Positions 47,105 to 54,605 of a DNA stretch of 64,000 nt are shown here, piece after piece (positions within the stretch are counted from its first letter, which is position 1; every line of letters begins with the position of its first letter). Made by a program: the position numbers and the translations under genes. The notes under the pieces are model-generated. The model was not told where the DNA came from. It did no database searches and saw nothing but the letters and a program-made list of their open reading frames with translations. The DNA is from Sphingorhabdus sp. GTDB taxonomy: Bacteria; Pseudomonadota; Alphaproteobacteria; Sphingomonadales; Sphingomonadaceae. The stretch is taken from positions 248,001 through 312,000 of the forward strand of contig JANQNO010000005.1 in the NCBI GenBank assembly GCA_028279555.1, read 5' to 3'.

Positions 47105-47804
47105 GGTCCCATTCCAGCAGGGCGGAAAGCCCCTCTTTGCCGCCGCGATGGCGGATCAGTTCGACATCGAAAACCGGGCTGCCCGGTGCATCGGCCTCCA
47201 GCGGGTGCGAGGGCGCAGATATCACCTGCCAGCGGCTCCAAGCGGTGCCTGCCAATGTGGAGAGCTGGTCGCGCAGCATGAAGATGGGCACGCCGCTTTC
47301 GCGCGCAAACAGCGAAAGCCGCCGGGAAGCTGTCATATCCAGACCCTTTGGTTTTTTGCCCGATAGCGAAAGAATGATCGCGCCCATCGCTGCCGAGCGC
47401 AGGGCATCGGCCGCCACATGCAGCGCCTGCAGCGGATCGCGGGCGCTCGCATATAATATCCGGCCCAAGTCGATACCCATATCGGCAAGCCCCGGCGGGT
47501 AGAGATGGCCGTATTTCGCACTGCCCCTGTCTTCCCCGATCCAGAAAAAGGGGCGACCAGCCCGCGCTGACCGCTGCGCCAGAAGTAGCGAGAAAAGGGC
47601 AGCGATGCCATAATCGCCGGGCTCTGCGGCAAGGATTTCATGCAGGCCGCCGATAGGCAGACCGCCCCCCAAAGACTTATCGATGGTGGCTTCGCCCAGC
47701 GAAAAACAGGCCGTATCCGCAGGCAGGCGGTCACCGGGAAGCAGCCGGCGCAGAGCGGATATATCGAGCTGCTCCTGCGATAAGTTGGAATCAAGTTTGT
47801 TCAC
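46998..47804 (-). CDS. imuA: ImuA, RecA-like mutasome protein
   Basis: This is a 268-residue RecA/SulA-like protein and the first gene of the mutasome operon. The region LDKSLGGGLPIGGLHEILA and FWIGEDRG fit the ImuA family; the Walker A is degenerate as usual. GTG 47804 is chosen because it lies about 10 nt after the -10 hexamer and inside the LexA box, so the mRNA would be almost leaderless. A longer frame upstream would cross the promoter. Confidence 0.85.
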   Translation of the reverse strand: MNKLDSNLSQEQLDISALRRLLPGDRLPADTACFSLGEATIDKSLGGGLPIGGLHEILAAEPGDYGIAALFSLLLAQRSARAGRPFFWIGEDRGSAKYGHLYPPGLADMGIDLGRILYASARDPLQALHVAADALRSAAMGAIILSLSGKKPKGLDMTASRRLSLFARESGVPIFMLRDQLSTLAGTAWSRWQVISAPSHPLEADAPGSPVFDVELIRHRGGKEGLSALLEWDREKARFAAHHRPVSAVPTHREDVGGADYREQRKRA

Positions 47805-47813
47805 TTTATGTTC
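47799..47813 (-). promoter_or_regulatory. LexA (SOS) box of imuA-imuB-dnaE2
   Basis: The forward strand reads GTTC-ACTTTAT-GTTC, an exact match to the alphaproteobacterial LexA consensus GTTC-N7-GTTC. It overlaps the predicted transcription start and the imuA start codon. LexA binding here would block the promoter directly; DNA damage should derepress the operon. Confidence 0.88.
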
Positions 47814-47842
47814 TATAGACCAACATGCCATGGTTGAGTCAA
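47814..47842 (-). promoter_or_regulatory. Sigma70-type promoter of imuA-imuB-dnaE2
   Basis: On the minus strand TTGACT (47842-47837) and TCTATA (47819-47814) are separated by exactly 17 bp and directly abut the LexA box. The predicted start point falls only a few nt before GTG 47804. Confidence 0.75.
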
Positions 47843-47922
47843 GATATCTGACCGGGCTGCCGCATTTTTCGATATGCAAACTGCAACAAATACCGGATAC
47901 GGAAATGCGCAGGAGGCGACGC

Positions 47923-49542
47923 ATGATTCTTGATCGCAGAACGATATTGCAGCTCAGCGTGGCGGGGCTGGCGGCAACGGCAACACCAGGCTTTGCCAAA
48001 GTCATGGCCGCCAGGGGCTTTACCCACGCCGTGGCGAGCGGCGAGCCTTCGGCATCCTCTGTTCTGTTATGGACGCGCTATGTCGGCAGCGGCGATACAA
48101 GGCTGACCTGTGAAATATCGCGCAGCATGGATTTCAGGGAGACGGTCGGCGGCGGCGAGGTGATCGCCAGCGCAGCCAGCGATTACTGCGTGAAAATCAC
48201 TGTCGGCGGGCTGCCTGCAGACAGCTGGCTCTATTACCGTTTTATCGCGCCCAATGGCGATATCAGTGCCATCGGGCGGACAAGGACGCTGCCGAAAAAC
48301 GACATCGCGCAATTCGGTATCGGGCTCTTCTCCTGCTCGAACCTGCCCTTTGGCTGGTTCAACGCCTATGCGCATGCCGCGCTGCGCAACGATCTCGACC
48401 TCATGGTTCATGTCGGCGACTATTTTTACGAATATCCGCCCGGAACCTATCCCAGCGCGCAGCAGGCGCTGCCCGGCAGGACGATACAGCCGGATAATGA
48501 GACGATCACGCGGGCCGACTACCGGTTGCGTTATGCCGCCTACCGCGCCGATCCGGATTTGCAGCGCCTGCATCAGCTTTATCCGATGATCGCCCAGTGG
48601 GACGATCACGAGCTTACCAACGATGCCTGGAAAGACGGCGCGCAAAATCACCAGCCGGAAAGCGAAGGCGACTGGGAAACGCGCAAGAAGGTGGCCGAAA
48701 GCGTCTACCATGAATGGATGCCAGTTTCAGGTGAGCGCTATGGCAGCTACCAGATCGGCAATCTTGCGACGCTCATCCGGCCCGAAACACGCATCGAGGG
48801 CCGCATGAAACAGCCCGATCTTGCCGAGGCCATAAAGGGGCAGGGCGATATCGCTTCAGCCATCGGCAAGTTCCGCGATGGTGTCTGGTCCGATCCCGCC
48901 CGCACGATGATGGGCATGCGGCAGGAAAAATGGCTACAGGACCGGATCGCTGCTTCCGTGGAAGGCGGCACACGCTGGCAGATATTGGCGCAGCAGGTGA
49001 TAATGGGAAGGCTGAAGGCACCGCCGCAAATGCTCAGCTGGCTGCCCGATACAGCGCCTAAATTCATTCAGGATCGTGTGAAACTTGGCGCTGCCGCAGC
49101 GCAGGCGGGATTGCCCTTCAATTTCGATGCCTGGGACGGCTATCCGGCGGCGCGCAGCAGGCTGCTTGCCGGTGCGCAGGAGGCGGGTGCCAATCTGGCG
49201 GTGCTGGCCGGGGACAGCCACAATGCCTGGGGTAACAATCTGACCGAGGGCGGAAAGGCAGCGGGCGTCGAATTTGCTACCCATAGTGTGACATCGCCGG
49301 GTTTCGAGAGTTTCTTTTCGACGACAAAACCCGCCGATACCGCCAAAGCGCTACGCGCCACCAACCCTGGGCTGGCCTATGTCGATACCAGCAGGCGGGG
49401 ATATGTCTCGCTCATGGTCACGGCGGACAGCATCACCGGCAACTGGCATTTCCTTGACGGGATCCGCAGCCGCGGCATCCGCCTTTCCTCGACGCATAGC
49501 ATGACCGTGAAACATGGCGCGCGGGTGCTTGGCCCTGTTTGA
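47923..49542 (+). CDS. PhoD-family alkaline phosphatase / phosphodiesterase
   Basis: This is a 539-residue metallophosphatase of the PhoD type. A twin-arginine signal (DRRTILQLSVAGLAATATPGFA) suggests Tat export. The metal-site motifs VHVGDYFYEYPPG, WDDHELTNDAW and GDSHNAWGNNL are present. It would release phosphate from organic esters in the periplasm or outside. ATG 47923 has a perfect AGGAGG 6 bp upstream. No Pho box is visible in the short region shared with imuA, so its regulation is unclear. It is divergent from the mutasome operon. Confidence 0.9.
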   Translation: MILDRRTILQLSVAGLAATATPGFAKVMAARGFTHAVASGEPSASSVLLWTRYVGSGDTRLTCEISRSMDFRETVGGGEVIASAASDYCVKITVGGLPADSWLYYRFIAPNGDISAIGRTRTLPKNDIAQFGIGLFSCSNLPFGWFNAYAHAALRNDLDLMVHVGDYFYEYPPGTYPSAQQALPGRTIQPDNETITRADYRLRYAAYRADPDLQRLHQLYPMIAQWDDHELTNDAWKDGAQNHQPESEGDWETRKKVAESVYHEWMPVSGERYGSYQIGNLATLIRPETRIEGRMKQPDLAEAIKGQGDIASAIGKFRDGVWSDPARTMMGMRQEKWLQDRIAASVEGGTRWQILAQQVIMGRLKAPPQMLSWLPDTAPKFIQDRVKLGAAAAQAGLPFNFDAWDGYPAARSRLLAGAQEAGANLAVLAGDSHNAWGNNLTEGGKAAGVEFATHSVTSPGFESFFSTTKPADTAKALRATNPGLAYVDTSRRGYVSLMVTADSITGNWHFLDGIRSRGIRLSSTHSMTVKHGARVLGPV

Positions 49543-49623
49543 CCGAACCGCGCCGCATCAGCCGGAGCAAAGCACTTGCCTTGCCATGGCAGCATGGCTA
49601 TGCGCGCAGCCAGCGCATGGCGC

Positions 49624-49699
49624 GCCGCTTTAGCTCAGTTGGTAGAGCACATCATTCGTAATGATGGGGTCACGTGTTCGAGTCACGTAAGCGGCACCA
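49624..49699 (+). tRNA. tRNA-Thr(CGT)
   Basis: This 76-nt cloverleaf has acceptor GCCGCTT/AAGCGGC, D-arm TAGCTCAGTTGGTAGAGCA, anticodon loop ATTCGTAAT with CGT, T-arm GTGTTCGAGTCAC, and encoded CCA. Confidence 0.95.
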
Positions 49700-49730
49700 T
49701 TTTTCCATGATTACCGGCTCCAGCGGTAGC

Positions 49731-50855
49731 TTACTTCGCAAACCCGTCTTTGATAATCCCGGCGATCCGCTCGCTCGATTTGCCGTCGCCAAAGGGGTTA
49801 TGCGCGCGGGCCATCGCGCTATAGGCGTCTTCATCATCGAGCAGGCTCGTCACTTCCGCAACGATCCGCGCCTTGTCTGTGCCGATCAGCTTGGCCGTGC
49901 CGGCTGTGACGCCTTCGGGGCGTTCTGTGGTTTCGCGCATGACTAGCACGGGTTTGCCAAGGGCAGGGGCTTCTTCCTGCACGCCGCCGCTATCGGTGAG
50001 CATCAGATGGCAGATATTGAGCAGCCGGGCGAAATGCGGATAATCAAGCGGTTCGATCATCGCGACATTATCGAGGTTGCCCAGCCGTTCATTCATCACT
50101 TCGCGCACATTGGGATTGAGATGCACGGGAAAGATGCATGCAACATCCTTGCGCTGTGCAATTTCGGTGATCGCGGATGCGATATTTTCCATCCCGTCGC
50201 CGAAATTCTCGCGCCGGTGGGTGGTGATCCCGATAATCTTCTTGCCCGCGAAACGCGCCTCTATCCCCGATAGCCCGCTGGCCAGCGCTGGATCGGCATC
50301 GATTTTCGCGCTCACCCAATAGAGCGCATCGATGACGGTGTTGCCGGTAACGAATATGCGCTCTTCCGGCACGGCTTCGGCATTGAGCGCGCCTGCCGAC
50401 ACATCGGTCGGGGCGAAATGCAGATCGGCGATCGTGCCGATAATCTTGCGGTTTACCTCTTCGGGCCAGGGATGGTAGATATTGTGGCTTCTGAGGCCCG
50501 CTTCGACATGGCCCACCGGAATTTTGCGGTAATAAGCGGCCAATGCGCCAATCATGGCGGTGGCGGTATCGCCCTGCACGATGACGCGGCCGGGCGTTTC
50601 CTCGTCCAGAACCCCGCCAATCCCTTCGAGCAGCCGCGCAGAAAGTACATCCAGCGACTGACCGGGCAGCATCAGGTCGAGATCATGGTCAGGTGTGATT
50701 TCCCCGACTTCGAGAACCTGGTCGAGCATCTCGCGATGCTGCGCCGTCACAAGAACACGGCATCCGATACCTCCTGTGGCCTTCAAGGCATTAATAACAG
50801 GGAATAATTTTATGGCTTCGGGGCGCGTCCCGAAAATGACCATGACCTTGTGCAT
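49731..50855 (-). CDS. wecB: UDP-N-acetylglucosamine 2-epimerase (non-hydrolysing)
   Basis: This is a 374-residue enzyme making UDP-ManNAc from UDP-GlcNAc for surface polysaccharides. Signatures are VMVIFGTRPEAIKLFP at the N-terminus, GDTATAM, HVEAGLRS, THRRENFG, and LTDSGGVQEEAP near the C-terminus. ATG 50855 fits the family's usual start; another in-frame ATG at 50885 would add ten residues. No other polysaccharide genes are adjacent. Divergent from rpfF. Confidence 0.92.
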   Translation of the reverse strand: MHKVMVIFGTRPEAIKLFPVINALKATGGIGCRVLVTAQHREMLDQVLEVGEITPDHDLDLMLPGQSLDVLSARLLEGIGGVLDEETPGRVIVQGDTATAMIGALAAYYRKIPVGHVEAGLRSHNIYHPWPEEVNRKIIGTIADLHFAPTDVSAGALNAEAVPEERIFVTGNTVIDALYWVSAKIDADPALASGLSGIEARFAGKKIIGITTHRRENFGDGMENIASAITEIAQRKDVACIFPVHLNPNVREVMNERLGNLDNVAMIEPLDYPHFARLLNICHLMLTDSGGVQEEAPALGKPVLVMRETTERPEGVTAGTAKLIGTDKARIVAEVTSLLDDEDAYSAMARAHNPFGDGKSSERIAGIIKDGFAK

Positions 50856-50885
50856 GTGCTGCTGATCCTGCCGCTTCCTCGTCAT

Positions 50886-51145
50886 CGCTCGTTAGGGCAG
50901 GCGGTTAATCGCGGTCAAGCAGATACACGATCTCAACGGCTAGCAGGATGGCTGAGATATGTTCGGTATGGAAGCCAGCAAACAAGTTTCATCGGCAACC
51001 GGAATATTGCATTCTTGACACTATTTTACGCATTTTAGCGAAAAACTTCTGCGTTAACTATTTTTTTACCTTGTGAAATCGTAAACTGTGCTAAAAGACC
51101 GTGCTGGTTGGGGTGGCCAAAACAGAGTTTTGTTCTGGGGGAAAT
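50886..51145. other. Divergent intergenic region wecB / rpfF
   Basis: This AT-rich 260-bp region must hold promoters for both genes. TTGACA at 51015-51020 is a good -35 for the plus strand, but a clear -10 at 17 bp is not visible. GGGGGA ahead of ATG 51146 is the rpfF ribosome binding site. Confidence 0.4.
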
Positions 51146-52087
51146 ATGGTTTTCCACTCCCGCGTTAAGGGTAATGATGGTGCCCGGCATGTGTTCGATG
51201 GTGCGGCTTTGCCTGCGCATCGCCCGATCGCCGATACATCATTCGAAGAACTGATCGTAAGGCATGATGTCCAGGACAAGATCCTGTGGTGCTTTATGAA
51301 TCAGAGGGGCCGACCGGCCTATACCTACAGTCTGGGCGCTGAAGTTCAGGCCGTACAGGACTGGATCAGCTACAACTATGCGCTTGCTGCCAATAGCGGG
51401 CGCGATGATCTGCGCTATTTCGTCTGTGGTTCCAAAACGCCGGGAATATACAATCTGGGCGGCGACCTCAGGCATTTCGCCGAATGTATTCGCAATCATG
51501 ATCTCAAGGCGATGCAGAAATATGCGGAGACCTGCGTCCGCATGCAATATGCGAATTCCAACGCATTCGATGCTCCCATCATCACCATGGCACTGGTTCA
51601 GGGCGATGCATTGGGCGGCGGCTTCGAACATGCGCTGGCCTTCGACATCATCGTTGCAGAGCGCAGTGCCCGCATGGGGCTGCCTGAAATCATTTTCAAT
51701 CTTTTCCCTGGAATGGGTGCTTATAGCTTCCTGTCCCGCCGTATTCCGCGGCATCAGGCCGAAAAGATGATCCTTGAGGGACGAATTTATTCGGCCGAAG
51801 CCCTGCACGAAATGGGGATCGTCGACATCCTCGTCGATGATGGCAAGGGCGAACAGGCGATTGTCGACTATTGCACGAAAAACAAGCGCCGTTTCGAGGC
51901 CGAGCGCGCTGTTTATCGTGCCAGGCGGATTTCCAAACCCATTTCCCTCAAGGAGCTGATGGACATCACGACCATCTGGGCCGAAACGGCGATGACGCTC
52001 TCGGATGCAGATGTGCGCAAGATGGAACGGCTTGCGGATGCCCAGGAACGGCGAATTGCCAGAAAAATGAAACTGGTGCGCAAGTAA
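51146..52087 (+). CDS. rpfF: RpfF-like DSF synthase (crotonase fold)
   Basis: This 313-residue protein closely matches RpfF. It has IYNLGGDLRHF, VQGDALGGGFEHAL, MGLPEIIFNLFPGMGAYSFL, and DTAMTL-type C-terminal TIWAETAMTLSD. Glu161 and Glu181 are 20 residues apart, as are the catalytic Glu141 and Glu161 of Xanthomonas RpfF. The protein would dehydrate 3-hydroxyacyl-ACP and release a cis-2-unsaturated fatty acid signal. ATG 51146 has GGGGGA upstream and is preferred over GTG 51101. It converges with the RpfC-like sensor gene. Confidence 0.87.
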   Translation: MVFHSRVKGNDGARHVFDGAALPAHRPIADTSFEELIVRHDVQDKILWCFMNQRGRPAYTYSLGAEVQAVQDWISYNYALAANSGRDDLRYFVCGSKTPGIYNLGGDLRHFAECIRNHDLKAMQKYAETCVRMQYANSNAFDAPIITMALVQGDALGGGFEHALAFDIIVAERSARMGLPEIIFNLFPGMGAYSFLSRRIPRHQAEKMILEGRIYSAEALHEMGIVDILVDDGKGEQAIVDYCTKNKRRFEAERAVYRARRISKPISLKELMDITTIWAETAMTLSDADVRKMERLADAQERRIARKMKLVRK

Positions 52088-52118
52088 GCAGCCGGGCCGG
52101 GGTTGAAGCGTTAGGGCG

Positions 52119-54605
52119 CTAGCCTGCGGAACTCTGTTGCGGCACCGACGCTATTTCAGCCAGTTCTGCTTTTACCCGTTTAAGCTCACCCTTGACCGTG
52201 GATAGATGCTCTTCGCCGCGCGAATGAAAATCGCCTTCGGTGATCGTTTCCAATTCGCCGCAAATGGCCGATAGGCGCCGCGCCCCTATGTTGTTCCCCG
52301 AACTCTTGAACGCGTGTGCAAAGAAACGGAATTGAACCACATCCTTGTCTGAAACTGCCTGTTCAAACCCGCCTTCGGTCTCTGCAATATCTTCAAGGAA
52401 TCCGGCAATCATCTCGTCGACAAAGGCTGTGTTGCCGATGGATTGCAGATACGCAATCTGCTGCGGATCGATACTGCTTCTGGAATTGACCTGGCGTCCG
52501 TCGATATGGGAGATCTGGCCGAGTGGATCGTCGACAATGACCGTATTCCCGGCTGGCTGGTCACCACCGCATTTTTCCTCGATCAGGCTCAGTAGCTCCT
52601 TGGCATCGATCGGCTTGGTCACGCGCAGATCCATACCCGCGTCGATACATTTCTTGCGTGTTTCTTCGGTTGCGTCCGCCGTAACGCCGACGATGGGAAG
52701 GTGAGTGCGCCCGCCCTCGATCTGGCGCCACATGCGGCATGTCTCGATCCCGTTCAACCTGGGCATATTGACGTCGAGCAACAGAATATCAAACTCCTGC
52801 TTGTCGAGGATATCCAGCACCTCGTCGCCGTCTTCCACAGCGGTCACATGGTGTCCTGCGGCTTCAAGAATAGTGGCAAGAATCTGGCGGTTTGTTCTGT
52901 TGTCATCGGCAACCAGAACATCTTTCGGGTTGGTTGCTAGGCCATCGTCGGCAGGTTTTGCATCATCTGTTTTTTGGCCGGCAAATGAACATCCGATGCG
53001 GATTGCGCTGCGGAGTTCGGCGAAATCCGGTGTCGCCGGAATGACGCTGGCAAATGCAGCCCGAAGATAGACGTCTTCCATGTCGATTTCGCGGTCGTGG
53101 CCGACGAGCACCGGCGCAATTCTGAGCGCGGCAAACAGCCGCCACACATTGTCGTCCGGATCGATTTTTCCGGCGAGCGACTGATCGATCAGCGCGACCT
53201 TGAAGTCTTTCAGTTCGGTGTTCCTCACCGTGTTATCCATTTCTTCGACGCTGTCGCATCTGATATGGAGAACACTGAAGTTGCCGGCAGACTGGGCATT
53301 GGCAAGCGTTTCGCCTTCGAAATTCCCAAGCGCGATGACTTTGACCGAATTCTGGTCATCTTCGATTTCGGGCACTTGTTCGGGATGGCTCTTGGCATTG
53401 ACCGGAATTGTCACGAAAAACCGGCTGCCGCTGCCAACGGTGCTTTCGACCCGGATGCTACCTCCGGTCTGATCGACCAGTTGCTTGCAGATGGCAAGAC
53501 CCAGGCCTGTGCCGCCAAATCTGCTGGAAACGGTTTCGTCGGCCTGCTGAAATGGCTGGAATATCTTTTCCAGGGAATCGGCGGCAATACCAATTCCCGT
53601 GTCGCGGATCGTCAGATGGAGTTCTTCGCCTTCGGCATGGCTGATCGCACCGATCGAGATCGAAACACCGCCGGATTCGGTGAATTTGATGGCATTGGAA
53701 ACCAGATTGAGCAGCAGGTTTCGAATGACCTCTGCTGGCCCATTCTTGAGCGTATCGGAGAAGGGCTCGGCCTGAATGGTCAGGGAGAGTCCTTTTTCTT
53801 CGGCCCTGACACGCATGATGTCGCGCACTTCGGCAACCAGGTCTGTCGGCCTGAAATCGCTGTTGGCGAGCTTCACGGGCCCAACATCCGACTTTGCCAC
53901 CTGAATAAGCTGATCGATCAGATGGAGAAGGTGTTCGCCGGCGAGTACGCTCGCCTCGACCATGTCTTTCTGTGCACGGCCCAGGCCTGTATCTTTAAGG
54001 TGATTACCATAGCCAATGATGGCGTTCAGCGGCGTACGCAATTCGTGGCTGACGCTGGCAAGAAAGTAGCTCTTGGCATTGCTTGCCGCTTCAGCCTCGT
54101 CCTTGGCCATCGACAATTTCTTGATGAGGGTCGAGCAATAGGCAGGAACAACAATGAGGCCGAGCAAAAGGCCAAAACCCAGAATTTGGTTGTTCTGCCA
54201 ATATGTTGTGCTCGCAAATACGATTCCGAAGCCTATCGTCGACATAACGGAGGCAATGGCGAGCCACCGAAGTCCGAAGCGAAAACCATTGCCAAGGATC
54301 ATCCAGAGAATAATCGGATAGGCCCAGGACATCCCCTCGGGTTCGATAAGCATGGTTCCCACGGCCATCGCAACATCGAGAAAGATCGCCGCCAGCCAGC
54401 GCTGTTCGTCTTTCCAGATTCTTGCGCGTTGCATGACAAACAGCACGGCGTTGCACAGCATATATATCAGAAACGCGCCAGCCACCGCAACATTCAAGCC
54501 AGCCAAAAACCAGACGATTCCGGACGTACCACCCAAAACCTGCCGGTTGAGGAGGATTTCCTGCTCGGGTGTCAGCTTCCTGAATTTTTGCCGGAGTGTA
54601 GTCAT
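52119..54605 (-). CDS. rpfC: RpfC-like hybrid sensor histidine kinase (TM-HK-REC-REC-Hpt)
   Basis: This is an 828-residue DSF-sensor-like kinase. Five transmembrane segments (residues about 28-165) end in GFGLLLGLIVVPAY, and the stretch LGNGFRFGLRW and TYWQNNQ also match RpfC. HisKA with His187 (SVSHELRTPLN), HATPase (NLVSNAIKF, GTGLGLAIC), a degenerate receiver-like segment (about 420-545), a full receiver with Asp611 (LLLDVNMP) and a C-terminal Hpt with His764 (HAFKSSG) follow. ATG 54605 overlaps the upstream gene's TGA (ATGA), so the two are translationally coupled. A phosphorelay to the GGDEF-EAL protein is inferred. Confidence 0.87.
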   Translation of the reverse strand: MTTLRQKFRKLTPEQEILLNRQVLGGTSGIVWFLAGLNVAVAGAFLIYMLCNAVLFVMQRARIWKDEQRWLAAIFLDVAMAVGTMLIEPEGMSWAYPIILWMILGNGFRFGLRWLAIASVMSTIGFGIVFASTTYWQNNQILGFGLLLGLIVVPAYCSTLIKKLSMAKDEAEAASNAKSYFLASVSHELRTPLNAIIGYGNHLKDTGLGRAQKDMVEASVLAGEHLLHLIDQLIQVAKSDVGPVKLANSDFRPTDLVAEVRDIMRVRAEEKGLSLTIQAEPFSDTLKNGPAEVIRNLLLNLVSNAIKFTESGGVSISIGAISHAEGEELHLTIRDTGIGIAADSLEKIFQPFQQADETVSSRFGGTGLGLAICKQLVDQTGGSIRVESTVGSGSRFFVTIPVNAKSHPEQVPEIEDDQNSVKVIALGNFEGETLANAQSAGNFSVLHIRCDSVEEMDNTVRNTELKDFKVALIDQSLAGKIDPDDNVWRLFAALRIAPVLVGHDREIDMEDVYLRAAFASVIPATPDFAELRSAIRIGCSFAGQKTDDAKPADDGLATNPKDVLVADDNRTNRQILATILEAAGHHVTAVEDGDEVLDILDKQEFDILLLDVNMPRLNGIETCRMWRQIEGGRTHLPIVGVTADATEETRKKCIDAGMDLRVTKPIDAKELLSLIEEKCGGDQPAGNTVIVDDPLGQISHIDGRQVNSRSSIDPQQIAYLQSIGNTAFVDEMIAGFLEDIAETEGGFEQAVSDKDVVQFRFFAHAFKSSGNNIGARRLSAICGELETITEGDFHSRGEEHLSTVKGELKRVKAELAEIASVPQQSSAG

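Noticed and set aside
47814-47922. Pho box for the PhoD-like phosphatase
   Set aside because: No CTGTCAT-like repeats with 11-bp phase in the short region upstream of its start codon.
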